Origin: Terebella lapidaria
Taxonomy: Eukaryota; Annelida; Polychaeta; Terebellida; Terebellidae
Direction of reading: 5' to 3'
NCBI GenBank assembly: GCA_949152475.1
Contig: OX424559.1
Span: 17,825,809-17,889,808, forward strand
DNA length: 64,000 nt
Both the position numbers and the translations under genes were made by a program. The first letter of the stretch is position 1; each line of letters begins with the position of its first letter. Shown here one piece after another: positions 32,448 to 44,691 of the stretch. The notes below the pieces were generated by a model, which saw nothing but the letters and a program-made list of their open reading frames with translations, searched no databases and had not been told where the DNA came from.

Positions 32448-34704
32448 TCATTCAGAACCACTGACATGCAGCTGAATTTCACCAAAATCTCCCACTTCCG
32501 AATCTGGTCTCTCGTTGGCTGGGGTCGTGACGTCATGGTGACGTAAATGAGATGGTGGGCGGAGTGTAGGAATACCATCTTCCCACTGGGTGCGCAGTAT
32601 GTCTCGTCGATTCTCGGCGAAGTAATCAGCCCGTTGATGAGTGCTCACAAGCCATTGACGTTTTGTAGTTTTGTTTCTACAAGCTGACCTGTTCATGACA
32701 ACATTTCGAACATCTAAGTATAAAAATCATGTAAAAGAGTTCGAGTTTACAGTATACAGTCTGACAATTCATGAAACTTTTGATACTGGAATCAAATACA
32801 ATCGTTCCATGATAATCGTATGAAGCAGGTTTGGTCAAAGATACGAATGAACGTGTATTGTTTTTCTACAGCAGAAGTTTTGCACTGATGAAATCACAAA
32901 AAAGCACAATACATGACTAAACTTTGAATGTAAATTTGATATAATATATACCTGCAACATATCGCAGATGTCATGGCAACAATGATTACTAGAACTAAGA
33001 GACCAACAGCGGCGTACAATATCCACGACATCCATTTCAGATCTCCATCACTCCTAAAATCATCTCTGTGATCACTCCTATCTACGACAGTGACTTTGCT
33101 GAGAACGTTCTCATCAACTGAAAGAGTGTAAATAAGCGAACTGCAAGCAACTGGCAGAACTAGCAATTTGAGTGATTTTGTTTGGATGTTGTTTCATTTT
33201 ACAGATAACCGCAATAAAATTCTTGGGGCCAATATCACCACCCAATACGGAGTAAAGCCACCGGGAAGAAGAGTGCTTAGAAGTTTTAGGTGCTTATTTA
33301 TTCTATCAACACTTACGATCAATTGTGACTCGTATGCTCCTTACCAGTGAACGTTAAGCTTCTAATCGAAAGGAGACTCGAAGTGTTTTCTCTAGTCTCA
33401 CATGATACATTCAGCTGTGTATGAGTCAGGTTGATCAAGTGTAAATGAATATACATCCCACTGTCAGTGAAATGAATCCCGCTGATGTTTCCCTCAGACG
33501 TAGACATGTTCATTCGATCCTCCACAAACCACGTGGTCACCAAATCATTACATAACTCACGTGGTTTGGACAAGCAGTGTGATGAACAATTCAGTTGTAT
33601 TATATCTGGCGTTTCAGTGGTACCCAAAATGATCGGATCTGATGGTTGTGCTGTGAATAAATGCATCAAATTTGTCCCGACCATATGTTATAAATACTAT
33701 AAATCATGAGAGTTATTGAACATTCACCATTGCGTCAATTGATAACTTTTGAGGAATAATAAATTGAATGTTATACGAGAGGCATTAGATACATGATACA
33801 TTTATATGTTAAAAGGTCGATAAGAATCATACACTAACCATACACAAAGAGTAGAACTCTCGGAGAAGTGAACGTCATAGAAGCTTCTCCTTCATAGATA
33901 CAAGTGTAATACCCAGCGTCTTCTGGTTGGATGTTATCCAGAACAAATCCAATCTGGTCATACTGTGGTCTAATGTATCTCACTCTGCCGACCACACTAC
34001 TGTTGTCATACACAACTAAGTTCATTTTATCCATTCGCAGATCAGCAAATCGCACATAGTCATGATAGAACGTGAATCTGGAGTTCGGTGGGATGGAGGT
34101 GAACTGGGCGATATTCCAAGTGAAGGTTGAGTTTTCACCAGGATAGACTCGACTTCTGTGGTTTTTCAAATCTGGTGTGGCTAGAAGAAACATGATTTGT
34201 ATCATTGGTAATGAATTATGGCTATCGAACATATTGCACTCAGTAGATTTGAAGTACATTTACTAGCGAATCGTAAACACGACGGGAACCTACCTATATA
34301 GATAGGCCCATTACATCATAGGTGAGCAAATACTGTGAACCTACTTAATTTTGCGGTGGATTTAATTTTGCAGTTTTACTTTCGTTTTACTTCATTCTCC
34401 CATATGTACAAATTTTTGTGGTTGATTTAATTTTCCGGTTTTGATATTACCCCGAAATCCGCAAAATAAATCCACCGCTAAAATTAGTATGTTTACAGTA
34501 AGGCTTTACATTATGTCAACATAACTGCCTGGGGTTCAAGTACTATAATTAATGACATAGATGAGGTAATTAGTCTACCAACACTTATGCTAATATCTCG
34601 AGTGTTTTACTAGAGCTTTTCTGACAATACTCACGAATGTTGCTATAACAGAGGACGACCATCGGACACATGAAGACCACATTTGATGGAAATGCTGAAG
34701 ACAT
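32448..34704 (-). CDS. Two-Ig-domain type I membrane protein, complete five-exon gene
   Basis: Exons 34704-34635, 34180-33839, 33650-33345, 33117-32952 and 32688-32448; phases 1, 1, 1, 2; all GT-AG; 1125 coding bases, 374 residues. Exon 1: signal peptide with core VVFMCPMVVLCY. Exon 2: V-like Ig domain, ENSTFTWNIAQF, DAGYYTCIYE, VLLFVYG; no B-strand cysteine. Exon 3: C2-like Ig domain with four cysteines (IQLNCSSHC, ELCNDL, NVSCET) and many N-glycosylation sequons. Exon 4: stalk and one membrane span, WILYAAVGLLVLVIIVAM. Exon 5: 80-residue basic-to-acidic tail ending QLHVSGSE, without an ITIM. Probably a cell-surface recognition or adhesion receptor; the ligand is unknown. Splice sites, phases and domain order agree throughout. 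A TATA box lies at 34792-34785. Confidence 0.88.
34331..34500. mobile_element. TA-flanked MITE in intron 1 of the Ig gene
   Basis: 170 bp with ends TACTGTGAAC and GTTTACAGTA. The inverted arms extend inward (AATTTTGCGGTGGATTTAAT on the left pairs with the right arm). The ends and the TA target match a mariner/Tc1-type MITE. A relative lies at 56097-56302. Confidence 0.8.
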
Positions 34705-34784
34705 GTTGGAAGTTTATGATCCGGGGTGAATGTCCAGTAGTTAGCGGTTAGTTAGCATGGTCCAGTAATTCATAGCAGCACACA

Positions 34785-34792
34785 CTTATATA
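34785..34792 (-). promoter_or_regulatory. TATA box of the Ig gene
   Basis: Minus strand TATATAAG, 81-88 bases upstream of the predicted ATG at 34704, which would place transcription start near 34757. Chosen for position and sequence only. Confidence 0.5.
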
Positions 34793-34800
34793 TGAATATG

Positions 34801-35593
34801 GCTCTGTTCCAATAACATAGAGATATACATGTACAATACAATTGCATCATCGTGACACCCAGAAGTTTCCAGAAATCAATTGATTGTCTGACAAATAACT
34901 TCATAAACTTTCGACCATTTATCCAAAATTATAGTCGCTGGATAATGACCTCAATATTAAAGAGACGACTATCTAATGTAAAGTTGGTCATGAAAGGATG
35001 CGGAAGTCTTCCACATGTATCCCCTTGATGAATAGTCATATGATGTGCATATTGGAATACTTATCCAATTACATTTTCTTTCATTGGCTGATTATGAACA
35101 TAATTGGGTTTCATGTGATGTATTGATACTGAATGACATGGTAGCTTATTTCTGCCACTTGTATCATTGGATAATTTCCTCTTCTTTTTTTCTTACATGG
35201 AACATTTTTTTATTGTGCGTAACGGACATTTGTGATACGAAATAAATAGTTTTCAGGAAACTATATATTTCCTTTGTACAGTAGATATTTGATTCATGTA
35301 GATAATGGTTGCTTCACACATTGATCTTTAGTAGGATTCATTTGCTCAAAAGCCTCAAAAATGCATGTATCAATATAGTATACCGAGTTGTTTGATAGTA
35401 TATCGAATATTTGTGCTTATATGGATATACTTTCTCACTAAAGTTGCAATTATCTCGTGGTGAATTATCATTAGAATCATAAAGCAAAGTCTATATACCC
35501 TATGGATGCACAGTCCTTATTGATTGATCAACAATATAACGTTGATATATCATGTGCAATTTTATACATACAATGTGAGACATAGATACACAC
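34801..35593. other. No gene recognised
   Basis: Upstream flank of the Ig gene; AT-rich. Confidence 0.4.
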
Positions 35594-35864
35594 TAGACTT
35601 TTTTCGTGTCGGGGTTATTTCGAGGGTGTTTCGGGGTGAAGTAACGCAATAATCCCCTCTTCTCGTCACCCAGGGGTTTATTCAGTGATGCGTGCAGCTT
35701 AAAGGAAACTAATCCCACAAGAGCGATTTCCAGTCGACACTCCACAGAGATTGAGGCCAAACAAAATTATAAACCAGTTTATAGTGTCTAACTAATTTAC
35801 CACTATTACTGTTCATTGTATTACAATCTCCGTATGTGACTTATGCAAGGATTTTTGTTTCATC

Positions 35865-35970
35865 GGGTCTCAGTAGCTCAATGGTCCAGTGTTCACCTCA
35901 CACATGTTTTTGGCAAGAACGTGTAGTGTGTCACCGTCGAGATTTGAGTCGTTTGTTATAATTCGGATTC
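35865..35970 (+). mobile_element. tRNA-derived SINE head
   Basis: A-box-like TAGCTCAATGGTCC at 35874 and B-box-like GTCGAGATTTGAGTCG at 35936, in Pol III order. The tail is not defined. Confidence 0.5.
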
Positions 35971-36619
35971 AAATTAGAAGAATTTGATATGCGAAAGCAT
36001 GTTTATATCTATATATGAAACGAATCATGTTCTATACACGTCGGGAGGAGTAGTCTGTTTTATATTCACATAATGTTTCATTGGAAGTACAGACAGCTAT
36101 ATGCTATTCCTACGATAAATGTTTATATCAGAGCAGTAAATGTCATTCGAATTAAAAAGCGCCGGTCAGCGTGTTTTTGATCCTTTTTTAGGGGCGGGGG
36201 GACTTTTGGGGATCACTGTTTTCTTTGGTCTCACGTTACATATGTATATGCCTACTGACGAATGGATATCGATATAGACAAATCCATATTTTAGGAGTGA
36301 TTCATGAATGATACTTACAAAATCAATGTCATGAACGGTCAAATTCGATGAGTGATAAACCTATAGGCCTAATGATAGCCCTGTTAAAACCACAGAAACA
36401 TAACTTTAATGATCGCAGTGTCATTGATTTTGCTCCAGGTTACACTTTTCACACACAAATCATGAAACTGGCCGATTGCTTACTAGCCAAACACTGACGA
36501 TATTACCTAAGGAGGATGCCTGTGGCATTTTGTTACAATTCACCCATTATAACAGAACCCAGCTATACAATGGATCCGAAAGTCTAAGACTGAGAACACG
36601 AGAGTCATACAATCATGAA

Positions 36620-36890
36620 AATAGAAATGTCGTAAGAAATGTGTTTATTACGGGCGGTCTATAATAGTGAATCCCCTGTCTTTACTTTATAGACAAGTAT
36701 CTCAAAATCACACCAGAAGGTTTATTCTGGTGAAATCGACAAATTATACCAACAAACTTAAATACATATGTCACCAACTCGTGTTACATTGGTGAAACAC
36801 ATGAAAGTAACTGGTTGCAATGGAACTGATGTTGACCAATATACAATCACCAACCATATTTCACCATTGTCATGTTAATTTTCGCACTCC
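36620..36890. repeat. Dispersed repeat A, uninterrupted copy
   Basis: Joins the two halves seen at 5241-5310 and 12747-12990 without a gap (CTGTCTTTACTTTATAGACA then GTATCTCAAAAT), so it is the empty-site counterpart of the foldback insertion. Confidence 0.75.
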
Positions 36891-37685
36891 ATTATTTTTC
36901 CCCTGCAAATTAATTTAGCGTGTTTCGCCCAATATTAATAAAGTATTCTGATGTTGCACGATTTCTGAATGTCTGATGTTATTTGTGCATACAAAGATGA
37001 GAGTGACTGAAAGAGCAAATAACAGATACCTTAGGTGAAATATATCATATATTTTAGCAATAACATTTACAAAAGGTGATATGTTCAGGGTTGGCTAAGC
37101 CTGTAGGGCCCAATCTGTTAATACTACTCACCCATTTGATGTATACCATATTTAATCAATCTGGCACATTTTTAATTTTCATTGAATTTAGAAGAATAAG
37201 TAAGCTGCGCTACATAAGCCCAAGTATCAAATCCTGCGCCTTCCTCTATATTCAAGAAGGATTGAAAAGGTGCGAGACGGATTAAATGGTATGTTTTCAT
37301 TGGACGAGTAGTATTAAGGAATAACGTACGGTATTTGGGCCGACTTTAGTATGCTTCCCATGAACACTGCGCGACAACGGGAAACATCTCATTTAATCCG
37401 TCTGACACCCTTTTAATCCTGATTAGAGATAAAAGAAAATTCAGTATAGCATACCTCTGCTAGAGTTCGGTTCTATTTTGTGTGGCCTAACAGGCGCTGA
37501 TTAATGAATCTGAGTTATATTCGCCACGCTTCAATGCGCAAAAACCCCTACTCACTTGACCGCGGTACTTCACCCCGAAGTACCCCCGAAACACCCTCGA
37601 AATAACCCCGACACGAAAAAAGTCTACTATGTACATCGTCCAAAGTCATGCGCAGCGAGTCGGAACACTCGGAGCATCGTTATAA

Positions 37686-38771
37686 CACCCTACAGCTAGC
37701 CGCCGAACGTTAACTGACCCAGTTCTATTGTGTTGGGGTCAGGTCATGTTTATGTTACCGTTCTGTTGTCTTCAAAAGTCCGACACATGATGTAAACAGG
37801 TGAAAAATAACAATTTCCAAGTGAGTACACTTATATATTCTATTCGATTCCATGTTCGAGGATGTTATGAAAAATTGTGCATTGAGATTGCTACACTGGG
37901 ACTAGCAGTTTGGGGGAAAAGTGTCTTGGACTGCGACGATGTAACACTAAAGTCCGGGATGCATGTAAACTTCCCTCAATTTGGAGCATGAAAAACTACC
38001 ATTTTTGAGAGAAATTTAGCATATATGTACAAAGGTTGTTCAGTTTGAAATTTATATACAATACATTGTTGTATCTGTCCGATATTTTTTGTTGTCAATT
38101 TATCCGTGACATGATAACGTTTTGAGGCTCGGGTTAACGTTCTGTGGATGCTTGAAATGTAATCATGGATTCCTCCTCTCGCCATACGGAAGCAACATTT
38201 ATGGGGTTAAGATCCTCGAGCTTTTAGGTTCATTGTTCGGTACATTGTATAGGAAGAACGAGACTGAACAGCACTCACAGATATTAAACACTGACTATAA
38301 TTCGATCCACAGAACGTTAACCACGGTAGCAGAACGTCATTTCAACAACAAAATAATTATCATTCGTGTATTGCACCTATTTATGCCCTGTTGTCACATA
38401 CTGTCCAATATGTGCACTCAATGTTACATTATGACATTTCGCGATATTGTTTTATGACTAAAATTAGGCACAAAAATACATTGAATAGTGAACGATGTTA
38501 ATGGAAATGAACAAAATATCAACATTACATGACACTTTCCTCAATTATGGGCTATAAAACTAAGACTCAGATTAATACATATATTTCTGGGGTATTCGGG
38601 ACATGGAATCCAAATGTAGTAGATGCACAAGTCCAACAATATGATGTGGAAAAATATATTTTGTTCCCGTGTATCTTCGTGTATGGTGCATTAGAACGTT
38701 AACATAAAGATGACCTGACTCCAACACAATAGAATTGGGTCAGATCACGTTCGGCGGCTAGCTGCAGGGTG
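37686..38771. mobile_element. 1.1-kb DNA element with ~85-bp inverted ends, ATAA target
   Basis: CACCCTACAGCTAGCCGCCG at 37686 pairs with CGGCGGCTAGCTGCAGGGTG ending at 38771; pairing continues for about 85 bases. ATAA flanks both ends (37682-37685, 38772-38775). Inner inverted blocks around GTTAACGTTCTGTGGAT (38134) and ATCCACAGAACGTTAAC (38305) extend the fold. No coding capacity. It lies 60 bp from the end of the preceding element. Confidence 0.87.
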
Positions 38772-38775
38772 ATAA

Positions 38776-39229
38776 GGGACGTGTTTACTGTATCCATACA
38801 ACTTCAATCAGGTTGAGCAACTCATGCCTATATTTGAACAGTTAGTTCGTTAACATTAAATTGTGGTTTAGACATTGGAAGCTACATGTAGGTGCATTAT
38901 GATACTAGATTCGGAGGCCACACTATGATGCTGATACAATAGCACATAGGTTGGGGTCGCACGTTATGATTCACAGTTTACATATCTAAGAGTCGTTCGT
39001 TATGATGTGTGCAGCAAGTGGTCAGAGTTCTGGGTTAAGTAAAGCTGAGATGAACACAATAAATGAATTACAGGTACATGTGTATGTGTAGGAATTTTTA
39101 TGAGGGATTCAATGTTGAAAGTTGAGCTTCATCCGCTAAATATATGCATGGTGGGCATGTGCCAGTTTAGTCTTCTTTTCGTACCAGTTTAGTTTTCTAG
39201 TTCGGTGAACAGTGACACGTGAAACATGA
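38776..39229. other. No gene recognised
   Basis: AT-rich spacer. Confidence 0.4.
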
Positions 39230-40575
39230 AAATGCAGCTAACTGCGGGAGAAAACATTAGAGCTCGAGCACGTCATCAGCACCACGACAGCTGAATGTAT
39301 CTTACGCAACGTTACCCTCCCCCCCCCCCCCCAAAAAAAAAACAAAACAAAACAAAACAAAAACAGAAGCTATCATTTCCTCCCCCTACATGATTCCAAT
39401 TCATTTCCGCATATTAGGATGAAAAATATGGCCTATTCATTCGTATTCCTAATAAGTGAACATTTGTTTTAGAATCGATCAATGGAACAGATACGCCTGC
39501 TAAAATGATTTGGAACCTCATTAGGATATCCCTAAAACATTGGAAACTATGAGGAATAACTGCATCTGATATCATCAGATATAGCCTAACACATGCCTTT
39601 ATTGGGCAAATTAAAAGACCAGTTTAAAATAAAAAGGCTTCGCAACCCAGCACGAAACACCAGCTTAATTGTCATGTGATGAAATACGTCAAATTACGGG
39701 AAATGTAGCCGTGGCATTGCAGACGAATCGTTGTGTCTACTCCAGAACGCCAAAGATTCCCACACGCAGATCCCCACATGCATGTATGCATGCACGAATT
39801 GCTGAACAGAAAATTGTGTTCCAAAATATGCGTGAATGTGGTAAAATTTGCTTTGCATTCTGGGAACGTCAATTTCCACCGGCTCCGCCATTTTGGGACG
39901 TTTTTAGATAATTTGAACATTTTACGTAATTTTCTCAAACCTAACACATCGATTAAAGTTATAATCACTTTTAGAATTGACAAAATTTATTCATTCTGCG
40001 GTAGCTTTATTTTGTCTATAGAATGAGATATCGTACAAATTTGGGTCTGAAAATGTGTATTACGTGCCTAAATAGAGTTGCCAAATCAAGATTCAAATCA
40101 TTTTTTTCTTTAAAGATTTCTACACACAGTCTCGTGACGTCATTGGTATTCGTGTAGATACTGTGGCAACCGGCAATGTAGGCAGGCCGATCATTATCTA
40201 TCCGCCGTTTTCATGCACGATTAACGGCAATTTTCTGAGTATCTGTTGTCGAACTGTGCATATTTTCTGTATATTCCTGACTCTCTCGAGATGTAGTTTC
40301 AAGTTTGCGTGACAAACAAGAATGCTAAATTTGGCTGATTTTAAAATTGATTCCACCTTTAATGCCTAATATGTCTGTGGAATAGTCAAAGTTTCCCATC
40401 AATTCGGGAAATTTTATGTCAAGGACGAAGAAAATCCTCATTTGAAGTAGGTGTCTAAACGTTTACATGCCAAAACGAGCGTCGATAGGTTGGCATGAAA
40501 CCTCCATAAAAAAGTCAGCACATAGACATGTAGAGGGTTGCCCCCCCCCCCCCCCCCCCAATGCTCTAATGTCAA
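39230..40575. repeat. Dispersed repeat B, copy 2 with two insertions
   Basis: Same family and direction as 22785-23510, but longer. About 200 bp is extra between 39421 and 39628, and about 400 bp between 39957 and 40357. The terminal hairpin of copy 1 is replaced here by a poly-C run (40541-40559), and CTCTAATGTCAA follows in both. An A/C run with AAAAC repeats lies at 39318-39363. Confidence 0.82.
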
Positions 40576-41892
40576 TAATGTTGTGGTCATCGCATGAGGA
40601 CCATATGTTACTCCAGTGATGATCATACAACAAACAAAAATGTGAACATCATTGGTGAATCAGCGAAATATAAGCCGGTATACAGGTGTAGACTAGTGTA
40701 ATTGAATACGTGACCTATGTTAAATATAATGTAAAAGATATGAACGTACTTGTTCATAGTGCTCGTTAACAAGATGTGTTATGGTAGCAACATTATCAAG
40801 CATTGGGCTAAGGGACCTGGGACGATTTTATTCTATAAATGTATCTAAATTCACCAGCATAAATGTCAGTGGTGTAAAACACACAAGTTCGCACCACTGA
40901 AGAAGCGCTTGAGAGGCCATTTTTGTGCATAGCGAAGGCTAAATCAGGGCCTAGACACTGCGTGGGATAATGAAATGAAGGATAGTATTAAACATAGACA
41001 TGTAGAAACTTGATGATAACTTTAAAAATTACACAGGAAAACTAATATAGCACATCTGAAAGAGAATTGTACTGCCGCAGTGAAGAATTTATTAATTAAA
41101 AGCAATTTTCAAGATATCATAATCATATTGAAGGAAGATACTGAAATTGTAAAAGACGAGATTGTGTGTGTAATATATTGAATGATTTACGTGAACGCGG
41201 CAAGGGATGTTGGACGTCCTGACTTTGTTGTCGAGGGTAACTTATTTCATGCAATTTCAGGACTGGGCTGAGGAGATCCTCGCTGAGTACCTTTCCTAGT
41301 ATGTCGTGTTTATCTCTGACAAACATTGCACAAATGACAAACAATAGTGATCCCAGGACAGGTGTTTCTCTGTACAGGGAATTGTAAATAGGAATGTTGA
41401 CGATGAAAGTGTGACACTTTTGAACTAGGAATTAGGTGTGATCTAGAAAACCAGAATTGTTTAGATGTAAAGGCTACCGTAGCTCTGGTCCGACAACCTT
41501 TTGGCATGGCATTGCGTATGTTTTTTCCCCCAAAAAACTGTGGTAGTTTCAGATGAAAAGCACTCAATTTAATACTTTTGTAACCATTTGATTGAAATAT
41601 GCTCAGACAATACTGCAAATCGCACAAGAACGCTCTGGCACTAACGTCAATTCCCGTGTGCGTATAGCCCGAGAAGGTCTGGGTTCTGAACAATGTGTGA
41701 TAAGTCAACGTGGAGTACTAAGATCGTTATGATGTTTCACAGAAAAATTTTGCAAGCATGTGGGGACAGTGTGAGATAATGCGATGAGCATCATTTTGAA
41801 AATCATTGCGTAGTTATGAAACACAAGGCTTTGATAGCTGAATTTTTCGTCGTTGATATCATTAGTTATTTCGCGATCATGATCTCTGGAAT
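40576..41892. other. No gene recognised
   Basis: A 132-residue minus-strand open frame at 41708-41310 has no domain I recognise and unremarkable composition. Otherwise AT-rich. Confidence 0.35.
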
Positions 41893-42092
41893 ATGGAAAA
41901 TAATACACTGATGGCACTCGATGTGATATCACTATCTGTTCTGGGCTACCTTTTGAACATATGTTGATATCACTTCTCCTGTATCAGTGATTATCTCAAA
42001 CATATACGTCTTTAGGACAGCTTTTGCAGAAGTGTGAAAACCGACAAGTGTAATGATATAACATCGAGTGCCATCAGTGTATTATTTTCCAT
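41893..42092. mobile_element. 200-bp MITE with ~38-bp inverted ends
   Basis: ATGGAAAATAATACACTGAT at 41893 pairs with the complement ending at 42092; the arms run through GGCACTCGATGT. Internal loop about 120 bp. No coding capacity. Confidence 0.85.
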
Positions 42093-42499
42093 AAATCCCG
42101 AGATTTATAAATGTATTTCATCAATGTCAGACTTTGACAGTAATAACTCTTCTATACCTCAACTGTTTCATTATATATATTAATAACAAATGAAATATTC
42201 ATTACTTTATTGTGGAATATTTTTATCGTCCATGTCGTAGAAACGTAATATCATAGAGACACCTGAGTTCACATATCACTGTCTCTTCACAAAAGCAATA
42301 TCAATGTCTCCATCATAACGTTATCAGACACGAAAATACCACAGTTCTTCCCCGAGCATGTCTGTACATATAGCAGGAATACATTTCTATAAATTCTACA
42401 GATGTGAATTATTTTCCGTGATATGTTTACCATTATTCTCAGTTGTAAATACATATATAGCTGGCCCAAACTGAACATGTTGTAGAAGTCCGGTCATTA

Positions 42500-44560
42500 T
42501 TCATCAGGTGGGGGGAGGGGGATAGTCACACTTTCATTTCCAACATTATCGGGGGAGTGGGGGTGGGGGGGGGTAGTCACACTTTCATTTCCTACATTAT
42601 CGGGGGAGTGGGGGTGGGGGGGGGATAGTCACACTTTCATTTCCCACATTATCGGGGAAGTGGGGGGTGGGAGGGGTAGTCACACTTTCATTTCCTACAT
42701 TATCGTGGGGATGGGGGGGGGGTAGTCACACTTTCATTTTCCACATTATCCGGGGAGTGAGGGTGGGGGTGTAGTCACATTTTCATTTTCCACATCACGG
42801 GGGAGTGGCGGTGTAGTCACACTTTCATTTTCCACATTATCGGGGGGGGGGGTGGGGGGGGTGTAGTCACACTTTAATTCTCCACATTACCGGGGGAGTG
42901 GGGGTGTAGTCACACTTTCATTTTCCACATTATCGGGGGAGTGGGATGGGGGGGGTAGTCACATTTTCATTTCCCACATTATCGGGGGAGTAGGGGGGGA
43001 GTAGTCACACTTTCATTTTCCACATTATCGGGGGAGTGGGGGTGGGGGGGTAGTCACTTTCATTTATCACATTATTGTGGGAGTGGGGGGGGGGGTAGTC
43101 AAACTTCCATTTTCCACATTATCAGGGGAGTGGGGGTGTAGTCACACTTTCATTTTCCACATTATAGGGGGGTGGGGGGTGGGGTGGGGGGGTAGTCACA
43201 TTTTCATTTCCTACATTATCGGGGGAGTGGGGGGGGGGGTAGTAACACTTTCATTTCCACATTATCGGGGGAGTGGGGGTGTAGTCACACTTTCATTTTC
43301 CACATTATCGGGGAGGGGGGGTGGGGTGGGGGGTAGCCACATTTTCATTTCCCACATTATCAGGGGAGTGAGGGTGTAGTCACACTTTCATTTTCCACAT
43401 TATCGGGGGGGGGGGGGTGGGAGGGGTGTAGTCACACTTTCATTTTCCACATTACCGGGGGAGTGGAGGTGTAGTCACACTTTCATTTTCCACATTATCG
43501 GGGGAGTGGGAGGGGGGGTAGTCACACTTTCATTTCCCACATTATCGGGGGAGTGGGAGGGGGGGTAGTCACACTTTCATTTCCCACATTATCGGGGGAG
43601 TGGGGGTGTAGTCACACTTTCATTTTCCACATTATCGGGGGGGGGGGGGGTGGGGGGGGGTGTAGTCACACTTTCATTTTCCACATTACCGGGGGAGTGG
43701 AGGTGTAGTCACACTTTCATTTTCCACATTATCGGGGAGTGGGGGTGTAGTCACACTTTCATTTTCCACATTATCGAGGGAGTGGGGGGGTAGTCACACT
43801 TTCATTTTCCACATTATCGGGCAGAATGTGTGGGGGGGGGGGGGTAGTCACACTTTCATTTTCCACTTTATTGGGGGACTGGAAGGATCATGCTTTTGTT
43901 TTCAAAGGAACGAGGGGGGGGGGTGTAGTCACACTTTCATTTTCCACATTATCGGGGGAGTGCAGGTGTAGTCACACTTTCATTTTCCACATTATCGGGG
44001 GAGTGGGGGTGTAGTCACACTTTCATTTTCCACATGATCGGGGGAGTTGGGGGTGGGGGGGGGGGTAGTCACATTTTCATTTTCCACATTATCGGGGGAG
44101 TAGGAGGGGTAGTCACACTTTCATTTTCCACATTATCGGGGGAGTGGGGGGGGAGGTAGTCACACTTTCATTTTCCACTTTATCGGGTGAGTGGGGGGTA
44201 GTCACACTTTTATTTTCCATATTATCGGGGGAGTGGTGGGGGGGGGGTAGTCACACATTCATTTTCCACATTATCGTGCTGAGTGGGGGGGGGGGGGGTA
44301 GTCACACTTTCATTTTCCACATTATCGGGGGAGTGGGGGGGGGGAGGTAGTCACACGTTCATTTTCCACTTATCGGGTGAGTGGGGGCTAGTCACACTTT
44401 TATTTTCCATATTATCGGGGGAGTGGGGGGGGGGGGTTAATCACACATTCATTTTCCACATAATCGGGCAGAGTGGGGGGGGGGGGGAGGTAGTCACACT
44501 TTCATTTTCCACTTTATTGGGGGACTGGGAGGATCATACTTTTGTTTCCAAAGGAAAGGG
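42500..44560 (+). repeat. G-rich minisatellite, about 40 units of 45-55 bp
   Basis: Unit: GTAGTCACACTTTCATTTTC then CACATTATCGGGGGAGTGGGGG with a variable G-run. Units differ in G-run length and in whether a second G-run is present. The open frames across it (VVTLSFSTLSGEWG repeats) come from the unit, not from selection. The G-runs could form quadruplexes. 42093-42499 before it is AT-rich with no gene seen. Confidence 0.97.
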
Positions 44561-44691
44561 GGGGGGGGGGGGTGTTCGGAGTTTGGATTTGAGTTATTTT
44601 TGATAAAATCGTAAAGTTGAAATAGTGAGTTAGGTGAAAACGATCCACTCCACATGGACTGATGGTTTGTAGGAGTATGCAACAAAATCTA

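Larger units (their letters stand above)
35594..37626. mobile_element. 2-kb DNA element with 43-bp perfect inverted ends
   Basis: Left end TAGACTTTTTTCGTGTCGGG at 35594; the right end (to 37626) is its exact complement over 43 bases. If the outer TA is the target duplication, the element is 35596-37624. It holds no transposase, but contains a SINE (35865-35970), a copy of dispersed repeat A (36620-36890) and an inner inverted repeat (37253-37297 against 37388-37428, core GACGGATTAAATG). A non-autonomous element that has collected others. Confidence 0.88.

Noticed and set aside
43077-44603. Glycine-rich repetitive proteins in the G-rich minisatellite
   Set aside because: The frames are produced by the repeat unit and shift with G-run length.
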